DNA of 64,000 nucleotides from Ornithinimicrobium faecis (GCF_023923225.1 NZ_CP099489.1:2356001-2420000), one strand, 5' to 3'. Shown: positions 10,301-16,097, counted from the first letter of the stretch. Notes: generated from the letters alone by a model not told the origin. Numbers and translations are program-made.

Positions 10301-11113
10301 GTCCAGTCCCCAGGTGGGGAGCAGCGGGGAGGAGGTGGGCTCCGGCGCCCTGACCTCGCCGTCCAGCTCGACCCGGTCGACGTCTGGATGCTCGGCGAGC
10401 TCGGTCGCGGTCTCCCGGTCGACAGTGGCCGAGAAGCCGTTGATGATCCAGAAGTCCTGCACGGCCGAGGCGTGCCCCTGCGTCTCGGCGTCGGCCAGGA
10501 TGTCCTCGACCCGGTCGTGGGCCGGTGTGGTCGCCGCAGCCTTGAGCTCCCGCACCACGGTTGCGGTCCGGGCGTCCTTGGCCGCTGCATGCAGGTCCGA
10601 AACCGAGTCCACCGAGGAGGTTGCCTCGGCCCTCATCCCGGCCAGGTCAGCTGCCAACCGGACCTCGTCCAGGTCCGCCTGCTCGGAGAGGTGCACGATC
10701 ACCGAGACCTGCTCGTCGTCGTCAAGCGCATCCAGGACGGCCGCTGGGAGTGCAGACTCCGGCTCGCTCCCCTCGTCTGGCGCGGCCAGGTTGTCCTCGA
10801 CGGTCACCGGGTTCGTGAGCGCCTCGAGCTGCTGATCGGATCGGTCAGTTGAGGAGGGCGTTGCGGGGTCGCCGGATGCGGCTTGCGTGGCTCCTGCCTG
10901 TGTGGTCTGTGCGGTTCCGGCCTGTGCGGCCGGGGCCTCATCCGGTCCGTCGTGTTCGGCGCCCAGGGTCAGGCCCACCTGCAACGCAGCGTCTGCCCCT
11001 CGTGGCGTCTGGGTCGGCGTCGCACTCGCCGGCGTGAGGCCGACGACCGCGAGAACGAGGGCAAGGGTGAGGCTCAGCGCAGCTCGAACGGCTGCCGACG
11101 CGTGCAAGGACAC
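1346..11113 (-). CDS. Giant secreted S8 (subtilisin-like) protease with propeller and repeated regulatory modules
   Basis: 3255-residue exported protein. Residues 1-32 form a Sec signal peptide (hydrophobic core ending ASA). A propeptide-like region (~130-255) precedes the S8 catalytic domain: Asp in VAVLDTGVD (~294), His in GHGTHVTG (~335), Ser in SGTSMAAPHV (~508). Carboxypeptidase-regulatory-like beta-sandwiches follow, then a PQQ-type beta-propeller (~745-1105, repeated LDxxTGxxLW units). Five modules then recur at a ~370-390-residue period, each with a regulatory-like sandwich and an alpha/beta segment beginning at ~1262, 1633, 2021, 2408 and 2781 (VAVIGDNDG-like). The C-terminal ~290 residues look like bacterial Ig-like domains. 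No LPXTG, S-layer or transmembrane anchor is seen. Start GTG 11113 has GGAG 8 bases upstream. Role as an extracellular or cell-surface protease is inferred; the substrate is unknown. Confidence 0.9.
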   Translation of the reverse strand: MSLHASAAVRAALSLTLALVLAVVGLTPASATPTQTPRGADAALQVGLTLGAEHDGPDEAPAAQAGTAQTTQAGATQAASGDPATPSSTDRSDQQLEALTNPVTVEDNLAAPDEGSEPESALPAAVLDALDDDEQVSVIVHLSEQADLDEVRLAADLAGMRAEATSSVDSVSDLHAAAKDARTATVVRELKAAATTPAHDRVEDILADAETQGHASAVQDFWIINGFSATVDRETATELAEHPDVDRVELDGEVRAPEPTSSPLLPTWGLDTIKAPRTWGAYDHRGEGVVVAVLDTGVDGGHPALAPSYRGADGDHSDSWYVPTGENYPTPHDGQGHGTHVTGTITGGTPGEVTGVAPEAEWIGVKIFDDHGLTTDSTILDGAQWVLAPGGDPSKAPDVVNNSWGASDPNRTTYWDSVEAWRAAGIFPVFANGNDGPQSGTVGSPGSFPMSFGVGATDVNDQIAAFSSRGPVTWDGEEIIKPDVSAPGGQIFSTWPRNLGQDYNTISGTSMAAPHVSGAVALLLSASPDLTIDQIWETLEGTARVEDHMGEVPNNNYGHGIIDTYAATSVVAHSGRLTGTVTGPEGPLEATVSVDGGDFEVVSDPATGSYAVTVPTGGAEVSVSAFGYLTETFTIEVGVGEVAQREVSLEEAPSSTITGVVTADGTPAAGAVVSLGADGTPVAEAVTGPEGAYTLAVPHGTYQLRASLAGFLPHAQDLSIDGDLDLDIDLAPLTTPALDGWSQAQNGPARLGLTRDSVTPSTFAESWSVDLDGDAFFSSPVVSNGRLFLATTTGADSFLTALDSTTGERLWTHRGGRNLRVTPAITDDAVITSDGGNNAILALDPATGAQLWSYSTGEESTVYASPAVLDGVAYVATGLGLDNGGFVHAIDITTGEGLWRSEVGPQVLFGPAVSDGVVVAASYQTGVVRAFEATTGEQLWEFAHPTHSILASPAIADGVAYLGTGAATNGSLLALDLETGAVIWEASEHGGAQGSTPAIYHDTVIAGSHGKGFVRAYDRATGEVRWTHSTRYAVSSPQSVSSDGVVLGGSQSGIAFALDATTGSVLWEEQLSAGILSAPAVVDGTAYLVDQSGTVSAQTSSGTVSGSVTGPDGPVSAHVEVVETGELTETDADGAYVLAHRPGEWTVRTSAYGFAAQEESVLVVGGQDVPLDVELVPVGTGSLAGTVTAGDDPVTAATITVVDPVGEAVVPTAETDDTGAYAVAEVAAGDYTVLVDAEGYAPFSADVTIVEGEASVLDASLQRYDVAVVADHEGAVSRLLTGRDWLVDEVGYDDIAGTVAHYSAVALVGTPQDPATEETLTALVAEADEAGVPLVALDQNGATSGSVGQLLAVTDSGTLGEEHKWRGTTWLQDVVDHPATQSLSTDGPTDLLNPVDAAWVDDFTGTTLATVGTYSGGVRGTGVGYLARSLGHAHVVLPLHAPTADISPDLNWQPAMTDLLDDTLTWAVSAEFGEVTGAITDAAGDPVEVDVQVIDGPSVPATSAGYRLLLEPGSYTLRISAPGWVTQEQQVTISGGASQVLDWSLVAGESGTVTGTVSDQSGAPLAGATVNVNDTDLSTTSAEDGTFTIADVPAGTWTLGAAADGHTPETIPDIDVEAGSSTTVDIILRAAPSVAVIGDNDGALAGWLTEQGVPAVSTDWAVTEDLSAVDVVILAHPSDPGEEAFLAHLAAFDEAGVGVIASGGINAYTIGGAYLFQEHLGEPGQIQAVGGGGQNIMMTGATPHPAFAGLPSELPWQVTYAGESAGFGDHAGIPIATMTADEQDQRGPAAIYYPQVNGSVRVMAGGLGASFRNIPGETWTPEAEDYYLNLVRWAAAPSLGTLEGQVTGPGGFALPEATVTLPEIGFTLTADAEGEVSQTLHTGTYQVTYSAFGFEEATGTVTITEGGVGDVSIELAPDGVGTVSGTISSAGSVGTGTTAETAAETPTETDGVALEGAIVSLIGTPRTTTTAADGTFELPFVAPGEHQVEITDGTEHVRRLVDITVAAGATTTVDRTLRVSPLVGVLDDYSAPGREPSVRTFLNAWGYRVSDVTWSDPTVLSEIDLLVANGATFGEVPSAAEFAAFDDALNRNDVSTLWLGTQFGRGTIQYLNQFTGDPEQEGDGADAGIVNAQVAEGQSDHPLLAGIDLTDGAFPLVQADDSYQWFSGYSGTTIASLSTQADGMLGETIAVKGRTTGAVDVLLSTLASSLNGALSTPDRPSTAFTPEAEQLFLNALDYGLDTEGVGGEVRGVVTADGVTVPSTITVEETGRTYTGRDGDGSFVVPLDPGTWTLQVAAYGYLPQTHEVSVSAGESVQLDITLTADAGGVVTGTITDPAGAPLADVTATVGGRTAVTDANGHYTLPTVPVGTHTISYTADGLRTETRQVSLEDGQSVTVDVTMSAAAQLALIGDRNTDMGTLLQDAAYQVDSFAYAAIADVTPVVGDYDAIVVNGFGTKPGQEDFQAFLDAAEAAEVSVVLTGQYSSGAIRHLSDYTGDPTAYARGSTPDLLNYRVTTAHPIFAGFEVGDLVPIQTRPDANATYQFFEGYSGVTLATLTSGDGATEFGDGLAYRFTSPGSVQLLLGSLAASSYGTPADPNRWTPQATTVLVNGIDWAIDASQSVVTGTVTADGEPVAGATVVAVEAGTTATTTVEGTYRLGVPEGTHTVEATLPGYGTASGTVTVGDGETATLDLTMVKEPRGTAAVTVVDAATGDPVAGAQVAVGDTTIETADNGVAVVADLLPGTHDVTVSRSGYLDGMTEVTVVAGEEAAVTVELVANDVLVLGDTEDETLTDFLVEHGVAASADTWSDATLDGQRAVVINGGDPTETQFDDLVAAAGEQDVDLVVLGTHSMAGGGGTALLEEFGDDLGYQVGTEGYGDGPVSLTTTAPEHPLFAGLSDPGQVLADGGYYALLDTHPGEVLAEIAVDGADGPTASGPGVTVAFQGTTDVHLVLSFLAVSPFQGPDLGWTEDAETLLLNALDWVDDAQLAPPVPPSLTTEEALVATAEVEVSGVAPDADAVTLTVDDTEVGSVTPDADGAFAATIPLTEGPNEVVALATNAAGSTPSEPLVVTLDTTAPELTWSPEDGSHVLETELVVTGSTTDLYADPVSVQVNGTEVSVTEDGNFEAPVTLVEGDNTLTVTATDALGNTVTQERTVHSHALDVAVSVTGKGAVLPVSVTVTDADGAPHQAEGATVTALQDGEVLTGPDALRWAGGQFKGVIRGLPRGIGEVQLVVTLTLDGQEVSAAPVTIQR

Positions 11114-11204
11114 GGGGACACTCCGGTGTGTTCACATCAAGGGGGCCAGGGGACCGCCAGAGCGGCCGAGCGACACGTTAGCCACTGAGTGAGGGTTACC
11201 AATC

Positions 11205-11220
11205 GGTCTTGACCAAGACC
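11205..11220. promoter_or_regulatory. Palindrome upstream of the giant protease gene
   Basis: GGTCTTG-AC-CAAGACC, two perfect 7-bp arms with a 2-base spacer, about 92 bases upstream of the protease GTG in a 220-base intergenic stretch (11114-11333) with no other gene. It could bind a dimeric regulator; no matching factor is identified. Confidence 0.4.
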
Positions 11221-11333
11221 AGACTCGGAGTTCACGACACTGTGATCGACCTGAGATCTGGCTGGCCGCGCGCGGCATCCAGCCTGCAGGGGGCGTGGTC
11301 ACCGCTGGAGCGCACGATCGTGCAGTGCCCTGG

Positions 11334-12209
11334 TCAGGAGCCGGCGACGCTCTCGCCATTGATCCACACGTCACCGTGGGGCCAGGCGTCCACCAGGGAC
11401 TGGGCGAGGTCGTCCGAAACGTCCTGCTCCAGCGCGAGCTGCAACTCACCCGATTCCCGGACGGTGGCACCGACGAGCACCTCCTCCGCGGGGAGTGAGG
11501 TGACCAGGGTCTGCAGGTCTTCCATCCGCTCGAGACGGTCCGGCCCGGACAGGTCGAGCGAGACCCGCAGCGGTCCCTCGCATCCGCTGCCGAGATAGAC
11601 GAGCACGGGTGCCTCTGGATCGGTCCACCCCACCTCAGTGAGGATGTCAGCGGCCTCCTCGATGGAGTCGGTGTAGAAGTCGCGCGGATCCGTGCCCGCG
11701 CCACAGAGTCGCTCGGTGTCCAGGTCGCGGTTGAGCACGGCCCGGTTCGAGTTGAGATGCACGGAGACCACGGCACGGTCACTTTGCCCCAGCTCCAGAG
11801 CAGGCGCCAGCTCAGGCCAGCGGTCGGCGTCGCTGCCTGTGATGGTCACCTGTGAGGTCCGCCAGCGGCCCTCGATGGTGCTGTCAATGTCCCAACGAGA
11901 GTCGGCGTGCTCGGCCACCAAGTCCCGCAGCGTGGGCAGCATCGCAGACAACTCCGGCTCCGTCAGCTCTCCGCCGTCCTGCGTGATGCTGATGTTCACC
12001 TCCGCAAAGCTGGCCTCGGCGTCGGACTCCACCACAAACGCGGGATGGTCAGCGACCAGCTCGCTCGCAATCTCCTCGCCGATGGCTTTCCCCTCGTCCG
12101 CGTCAGGATAGATCTGGCTGAGTTGGAAGAGCCCATACCCGACGGCAATGGCCATGGCCACTCCCCCTGCGAGCAATGTCCACAGGAGGACCTTGACGAC
12201 GTCGCTCAC
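11334..12209 (-). CDS. Membrane-anchored protein of unknown function
   Basis: 291 residues; one N-terminal transmembrane helix (about residues 5-27, VKVLLWTLLAGGVAMAIAVGYGLF) followed by an extracytoplasmic domain with two similar halves of alternating strands and helices (both contain a variant of a strand-helix-strand ending in a residue set like V.I..DAxxxx.L). I do not recognise the family. The start is GTG 12209: its first G is the last base of the upstream lrp stop (TAGTG), with GAGG five bases before, so translation is coupled to the Lrp regulator gene. A longer frame opening at 12251 would overlap lrp and is not needed. Confidence 0.7.
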   Translation of the reverse strand: MSDVVKVLLWTLLAGGVAMAIAVGYGLFQLSQIYPDADEGKAIGEEIASELVADHPAFVVESDAEASFAEVNISITQDGGELTEPELSAMLPTLRDLVAEHADSRWDIDSTIEGRWRTSQVTITGSDADRWPELAPALELGQSDRAVVSVHLNSNRAVLNRDLDTERLCGAGTDPRDFYTDSIEEAADILTEVGWTDPEAPVLVYLGSGCEGPLRVSLDLSGPDRLERMEDLQTLVTSLPAEEVLVGATVRESGELQLALEQDVSDDLAQSLVDAWPHGDVWINGESVAGS

Positions 12210-12664
12210 TAGTCCTCGGCCGCCGGCAGCTCGACCGGGTGTCCCTCCCACGGCGTCGACAAGACGACCGTGGTGCTGGTGGCGCAGTTGGCCGCGGCCC
12301 TGATGTCGGCGATCATCTGCTCCAGGTCGGACGGCTTGCCCAGACGCACCTGGATCACATAGCTCTCCGTGCCGGCAACCGACCAGCAGGAGTCGATCTG
12401 GGGCAGGTGCTCGAGGCGTTCGGGGATGTCGTCCGGGGCGGCCGGGTCAAACGGTGAGAGGGAGATCAGTGCGGTGAGTGGCAGGCCGACCTTCTCGAAG
12501 TCGATCTCCGCGCGATAGCCGGTGATCACTCCCCGCTCCTCGAGACGCTTGACGCGTTGGTGCACTGCTGAGGTGGACAGACCCACGGCTCGACCCAGCT
12601 CCGCGAAGCTCATCCGCCCCTCGGCGGCAAGGTGCGCGACGATCTGTCGGTCCACGGTCTCCAT
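12209..12664 (-). CDS. Lrp/AsnC-family transcriptional regulator
   Basis: 151 residues. Residues ~3-55 form the winged helix-turn-helix (DRQIVAHLAAEGRMSFAELGRAVGLSTSAVHQRVKRLEERGVI), and ~65-140 the RAM/AsnC ligand-binding domain (PQIDSCWSVAGTESYVIQVR). Such proteins form octamers and respond to amino acids. ATG 12664 lacks an SD sequence but has a TAGGCT -10-type hexamer ending 8 bases upstream, suggesting a leaderless mRNA. The gene is divergent from the exonuclease gene with only 21 bases between the start codons, and its stop overlaps the start of the downstream membrane protein gene. Confidence 0.9.
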   Translation of the reverse strand: METVDRQIVAHLAAEGRMSFAELGRAVGLSTSAVHQRVKRLEERGVITGYRAEIDFEKVGLPLTALISLSPFDPAAPDDIPERLEHLPQIDSCWSVAGTESYVIQVRLGKPSDLEQMIADIRAAANCATSTTVVLSTPWEGHPVELPAAED

Positions 12665-12671
12665 GAGGACA

Positions 12672-12678
12672 TAGCCTA
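12672..12678. promoter_or_regulatory. Overlapping divergent -10 elements (lrp / exonuclease)
   Basis: TAGCCTA reads as TAGCCT on the plus strand (12672-12677) and TAGGCT on the minus strand (12678-12673). Each hexamer ends 8 bases before the start codon of the gene it faces, so one 7-bp block can serve both leaderless genes. Confidence 0.55.
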
Positions 12679-12685
12679 GTGATCC

Positions 12686-13666
12686 ATGAGCACCCCGACG
12701 AGCGCCCCCATGAGCAGCCCGATGAGCAGCCCGACGAGCACTGACCAGCGCCTTGTGCTGCTCGACACCGCCAGTCTCTATTTCCGGGCGTTCTTCGGGG
12801 TCAAGGACTCTGCACCTGCCCCGGATGGCACACCGACCAACGCGGTGCGCGGGCTGCTCGACATGACGGCCACCCTGATCAACCGGTTTGCCCCCACGCA
12901 CCTGGTCGCCTGCTGGGACGACGACTGGCGCCCGGCCTTCCGCACCGAGGCCATCCCGTCCTACAAGGCTCACCGGCTGGTCGAGGGATCGCCGGACCAG
13001 GAGGAGGTGCCGGACGACCTGCAGGTGCAGGTGCCGGTGATCCGGGCGGCCCTGGAAGCCTTCGGGATCCCGGTGCTGGGCTCCCCCGGTTTCGAGGCCG
13101 ACGACGTCATCGGGACCCTGACCCACCGGCACACCGGCGTGATGCCGGTGACGGTCGTGACCGGTGACCGGGACCTCTTCCAGTTGGTGGACGACGAGCA
13201 CGACATCACCGTCGCCTACACCGCCAAGGCCGGGGTGCGGGACGCCGAGATCATCGACCAGGCGGCGCTGCAAGAGCGGTATGCCGTGGCGTCCGGGCCG
13301 GCGTATGCCGACATGTCGATCATGCGCGGAGACACCAGCGACGGGCTGCCCGGGGTGGTCGGCATCGGGGAGAAGACGGCGGCGGCGTTGATCGCCACCT
13401 ATGGCTCGCTGGCGGGGGTGCGTCAGGCGGTCGCGGACGGTGACCCGGCCATCAAGGGCGCCCGGCGCAAGAATCTCGAGGCGGCGGAGGCCTACCTCGA
13501 TGTCGCCCCCGGCGTGGTGCTGGTCGCTCGAGACGCCGCGCTGCAGGACCGGCCGCTGTCTCTGCCTCGGGAGCTGGCAGATCCGGGCACGCTGCAGCAG
13601 ATCGTGGAGACCTACGGCATCTCGGGGCCAATCACCCGACTCCTCCAGGCGTTGAAACTGGGCTGA
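12686..13666 (+). CDS. 5'-3' exonuclease (PolI N-domain / FEN family)
   Basis: 326 residues; stand-alone flap/5'-3' exonuclease of the type fused to PolI. The acidic metal-binding residues fall in the usual order: LLDTAS (D27), CWDDDW (~76), GFEADDVIG (~136-141), TGDRDLFQL (~158-162), then the helix-hairpin-helix motif GDTSDGLPGVVGIGEKTA (~214-231) that binds DNA. It likely removes RNA primers or flaps during replication and repair. ATG 12686 has no SD; a TAGCCT -10-type element ends 8 bases before it. A later ATG (codon 9) is possible because the first 18 residues (Ser/Pro/Met repeats) are outside the family domain. Confidence 0.92.
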   Translation: MSTPTSAPMSSPMSSPTSTDQRLVLLDTASLYFRAFFGVKDSAPAPDGTPTNAVRGLLDMTATLINRFAPTHLVACWDDDWRPAFRTEAIPSYKAHRLVEGSPDQEEVPDDLQVQVPVIRAALEAFGIPVLGSPGFEADDVIGTLTHRHTGVMPVTVVTGDRDLFQLVDDEHDITVAYTAKAGVRDAEIIDQAALQERYAVASGPAYADMSIMRGDTSDGLPGVVGIGEKTAAALIATYGSLAGVRQAVADGDPAIKGARRKNLEAAEAYLDVAPGVVLVARDAALQDRPLSLPRELADPGTLQQIVETYGISGPITRLLQALKLG

Positions 13667-13698
13667 GCGACAGCCTCCGGAGCGGCTGCGCGCCAGGC

Positions 13699-14247
13699 TC
13701 AGGCGCGACCGCGGCTGCGCGGGGGCTCGTTGGGCGGCCACTCACCATCGTCGGAGCCGTCGTCACGGGAATACAGCAGGTTCTGCAACTGCACGTGCAC
13801 GGCCTCAACGCCCGGGACGTCGTGCAGGTCCATGCCGGCCTTGTCGGTGGCATCGGAGACGGTCAGGGTGCCACAGCCGAGGATCCGGTCGAGCAGGCCC
13901 TTCTCGATGCCGATGTCGTTCACGCGGTGCAGTGGGATGTCCCGGCCAACCTTCGTCAGGATGCCTGTGCGGTGACTGATGCGCCGGGTCGTGATGGTGT
14001 AGCGCTCAGTGGACCAGCGCAGGATCGGGATCACCACGAAGAACAGGGCGATGCCCACGGCCAGAACCCCCAGGGCGAGGGTGATCCAGGTGCCGTAGGA
14101 CAGGTCCCGGGTGAACCACCATCCGGCCCACACCACGGCCAGCAGGAAGATCGCCAGCGCGATCGGCTCGGCCAGTGCCTTCCAGTGCGTGCGGATGCTG
14201 AGCACGATCTCTTCGCCGTTGGCCAGCTGACTGTCCTTGAGTCCCAT
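13699..14247 (-). CDS. PH (bPH_2/YdbS-like) domain membrane protein
   Basis: 182 residues. Two transmembrane helices (about residues 27-46 and 54-78) are followed by a bacterial PH domain: RWSTERYTITTRRISHRTGILTKVGRDIPLHRVNDIGIEKGLLDRILGCGTLTV, the classical bPH_2 core with its DIPLHRVNDI turn. The tail is charged and proline/arginine rich. Function is unknown for most of the family; some members shape envelope stress responses. Start ATG 14247 is the only start consistent with the conserved length; the SD-like GGGAGG is distant (~16 bases). The left end of an insertion sequence lies 27 bases upstream, so the native promoter may be displaced. Confidence 0.82.
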   Translation of the reverse strand: MGLKDSQLANGEEIVLSIRTHWKALAEPIALAIFLLAVVWAGWWFTRDLSYGTWITLALGVLAVGIALFFVVIPILRWSTERYTITTRRISHRTGILTKVGRDIPLHRVNDIGIEKGLLDRILGCGTLTVSDATDKAGMDLHDVPGVEAVHVQLQNLLYSRDDGSDDGEWPPNEPPRSRGRA

Positions 14248-14273
14248 GGGGCAGATCTTGCCACCTCCCTGCG

Positions 14274-14295
14274 TGTCAAGGTGAGTTGAGACCAG
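14274..14295 (+). repeat. Left terminal inverted repeat of the insertion sequence
   Basis: Begins TGTCAAGGTGAG and ends GAGACCAG. It matches the reverse complement of 15799-15819 apart from one mismatch and one extra base. It lies 27 bases upstream of the PH-domain gene start. Confidence 0.75.
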
Positions 14296-14344
14296 CGGTT
14301 CATAGCAAGTCCGTCCATGCAGGGCGAGATCTGGATCAATCACC

Positions 14345-14788
14345 ATGAGTAGTTCGACTCTTACGTCGTCGTTGTCAGCGGTCGTCGATGATGGGGCGAT
14401 GAGTAGTTCCGGCCCTCGGGCGGGCGGGCCGTCGCGGCGGACGTTTACCCCGGCGCAGAAGCTGGATCATGTGGCTGCTTACGAGGCGGCCTGTCAGGAG
14501 AAGCAGGGCGGTGCGTACCTGCGCCGTGAGGGCCTGTACTCCTCGCTGATCACGGAGTGGCGCCGGCTGCGTGACGCGGGCGTGCTCGAGGGCAAAGAGC
14601 CTGGACAGAAGGTCGGTCGTCCCTCGAAGGATCAGGCCGAGATCGTCCGACTGCGCCAGCAGTTGGAGGTGACCGAGCGGCGCCTGGCCCAGACCGAGAC
14701 CGCGTTGGACCTGATGGGAAAAGCACACGAGCTCTTGGAGCAGATCTCCAAGAGCTCGACCACCGAGACCACGCGCAAGAAGCGCTGA
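14345..14788 (+). CDS. Insertion-sequence ORF A (helper / helix-turn-helix protein)
   Basis: 147 residues. A helix-turn-helix-like region (RTFTPAQKLDHVAAYEAACQ, LRREGLYSSLITEWRRLRDAGVL, about 34-80) is followed by a coiled coil (~95-138, QAEIVRLRQQLEVTERRLAQTETALDLMGKAHELLEQI). This is the layout of OrfA proteins that bind the ends and contact the transposase through a leucine zipper. A second in-frame ATG at 14399, with a better G-rich upstream region, is an equally possible start; both starts are followed by the same ATGAGTAGTTC. The stop TGA overlaps the next ATG by one base. Confidence 0.82.
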   Translation: MSSSTLTSSLSAVVDDGAMSSSGPRAGGPSRRTFTPAQKLDHVAAYEAACQEKQGGAYLRREGLYSSLITEWRRLRDAGVLEGKEPGQKVGRPSKDQAEIVRLRQQLEVTERRLAQTETALDLMGKAHELLEQISKSSTTETTRKKR

Positions 14789-15792
14789 TGAGCACCTACG
14801 ACGAGCTCGTCAAGGCAAAGATCACGACTCGGGAAGCAGCGGCCCTGACCGGGATCAGCCGGGCCACCGCAGCACGGCGCCGACACAACCCGACCCCGCT
14901 CGTGCGTGAGGCACTGGTGCCGGTCAACGCCCTGACCTGTGCTGAGCGTGCCCACGTGCTGGCCGTGCTGAACTGCGAGGAGTTCGTCGACTGTGCCCCG
15001 CTGCAGGTCTACGCCACCCTGCTGGACCGCGGGACGTACCTGTGCTCGGTCTCCACGATGTACCGGGTGCTTGCCGAGAACGCGCAGGTCAAGGAGCGCC
15101 GGCGCCAGGCCCGTCACCCGGCCCGGGTCCGTCCCGAACTGGTAGCCACCGGCCCTGGGCAGGTTTATACGTGGGACATCACGAAGCTGGCTGGGCCGAT
15201 CAAGGGGAGGTACTACGACGCCTACGTGATGATCGACATCTACTCGCGGTACATCGTCGGCGTCCACGTCCACCACTACGAGTCCGCGCCGTTGGCCGAA
15301 GAGATGATGAAGGAAGTCTTCGGCGTCCACGGCATCCCGCAGGTCGTCCACGCCGACCGGGGCACCTCGATGACGTCCAAGACCGTCGCGGCCCTGCTGG
15401 CCGACCTGCAAGTCACCCGCTCGCACTCCAGGCCGAAGGTCTCTAACGACAATCCCTACTCCGAGGCCTGGTTCAAGACGTTGAAGTACGCCCCGGCCTT
15501 CCCCGAACGGTTCGGGTCGCTGGCCGACGCCAGAGCGTTCATGGACGACTTCGTGACTTGGTACAACCACGAGCATCACCACACCGGCATCGGGCTGCAT
15601 ACCCCGGCCGAGGTGCACTACGGCCTCGCCGCCGCCAAGGCCGAGGACCGGGCCAAGGTCCTGGCCCAGGCCCGAGCGCTCAACCCCGAACGCTTCACCA
15701 CCACCACACCGCCGAAGACCCTCGCCCTGCCCGAAGCAGCCTGGATCAACAAACCCGAAGAACCGGAGCCCACCGAAACGCCAGCGGCTTAA
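14788..15792 (+). CDS. Transposase with integrase catalytic core
   Basis: 334 residues. An N-terminal helix-turn-helix (ITTREAAALTGISRATAARRRH, ~11-33) precedes a linker and the rve DDE domain: first Asp in YTWDITKLAG (~130), second in VVHADRGTSMTS (~190), Glu in NDNPYSEAWFKTLKYAP (~226). The C-terminal segment WYNHEHHHTGIGLHTPAEVHYG is typical of IS3-family OrfB proteins. It catalyses excision and integration of the element. Starts with ATG overlapping the ORF A stop (TGATG), so translation is probably coupled. No frameshift or internal stop is present. Confidence 0.92.
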   Translation: MSTYDELVKAKITTREAAALTGISRATAARRRHNPTPLVREALVPVNALTCAERAHVLAVLNCEEFVDCAPLQVYATLLDRGTYLCSVSTMYRVLAENAQVKERRRQARHPARVRPELVATGPGQVYTWDITKLAGPIKGRYYDAYVMIDIYSRYIVGVHVHHYESAPLAEEMMKEVFGVHGIPQVVHADRGTSMTSKTVAALLADLQVTRSHSRPKVSNDNPYSEAWFKTLKYAPAFPERFGSLADARAFMDDFVTWYNHEHHHTGIGLHTPAEVHYGLAAAKAEDRAKVLAQARALNPERFTTTTPPKTLALPEAAWINKPEEPEPTETPAA

Positions 15793-15798
15793 CTCCCT

Positions 15799-15819
15799 CT
15801 GGTCTCACCCACCTTGACA
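15799..15819 (-). repeat. Right terminal inverted repeat of the insertion sequence
   Basis: Plus strand reads CTGGTCTCACCCACCTTGAC then A; it lies 7 bases after the transposase stop and is the reverse complement of the left repeat with one mismatch and one missing base. Confidence 0.75.
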
Positions 15820-15834
15820 AATTCCGCCTCGCGC

Positions 15835-15876
15835 CCAGTTCTGGTCGCACCCACCACCAGTTCTGGTCGCACCCAC
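15835..15876 (+). repeat. Two direct repeats related to the insertion-sequence end
   Basis: CCAGTTCTGGTCGCACCCAC occurs at 15835-15854 and 15857-15876 (20/20 identical, period 22). The core CTGGTCGCACCCAC differs in one base from CTGGTCTCACCCAC in the terminal repeat at 15799, so these look like extra transposase-binding sites or relics of an earlier insertion. They begin 16 bases beyond the assigned right end of the element. Confidence 0.6.
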
Positions 15877-16060
15877 TGGGACGAGCCAACTCAGCTCTCG
15901 TGCATACGAACAGGCGACGTGAGCCTTCACGCAAACCGCCAGGGCGCTGACCTGCTGCTTTGTCCAGAGGCCCGCGACGTCGCCGGTTTGAATGCCCGAG
16001 TGCGGCGGCGGAGGGAGGCAACGCAGGGAGGCAGGCGGGGCGGGAGGCGGGGAGGCAGGA

Positions 16061-16097
16061 ACGGGTGGGTGAGTCACCTGGCAACTCATCCACCCGT
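16061..16097. terminator. Strong hairpin, terminator-like
   Basis: ACGGGTGGGTGAGT pairs with ACTCATCCACCCGT (14 bp, one G-T wobble) around the 9-base loop CACCTGGCA. It has no U-tract. It could stop plus-strand transcription leaving the insertion sequence, or back up the csp terminator on the minus strand. Confidence 0.5.

Larger units (their letters stand above)
14274..15819 (+). mobile_element. Insertion sequence, two-ORF DDE (rve) type, IS3-like
   Basis: About 1.55 kb. The ends carry imperfect inverted repeats: left 14274-14295 and right 15799-15819, both reading inward TGTCAAGGTG, then a short variable GT-rich step, then GAGACCAG; the two arms differ by one substitution and one inserted base. 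Inside are an accessory ORF and an rve-type transposase that overlap by one base (TGATG). Both ORFs are intact. I see no convincing direct target duplication next to the ends (left flank ...CTGCG, right flank ATTCC...), so either the real ends are slightly different or the duplication has been lost. Confidence 0.85.

Noticed and set aside
12665..13741. Upstream extension of the Lrp frame to 510 codons
   Set aside because: The extra part is antisense to the exonuclease gene and has no Lrp-family sequence.
14264..15829. Target-site duplication of the insertion sequence
   Set aside because: Bases next to the assigned ends (CTGCG left, ATTCC right) do not match for three to five bases.
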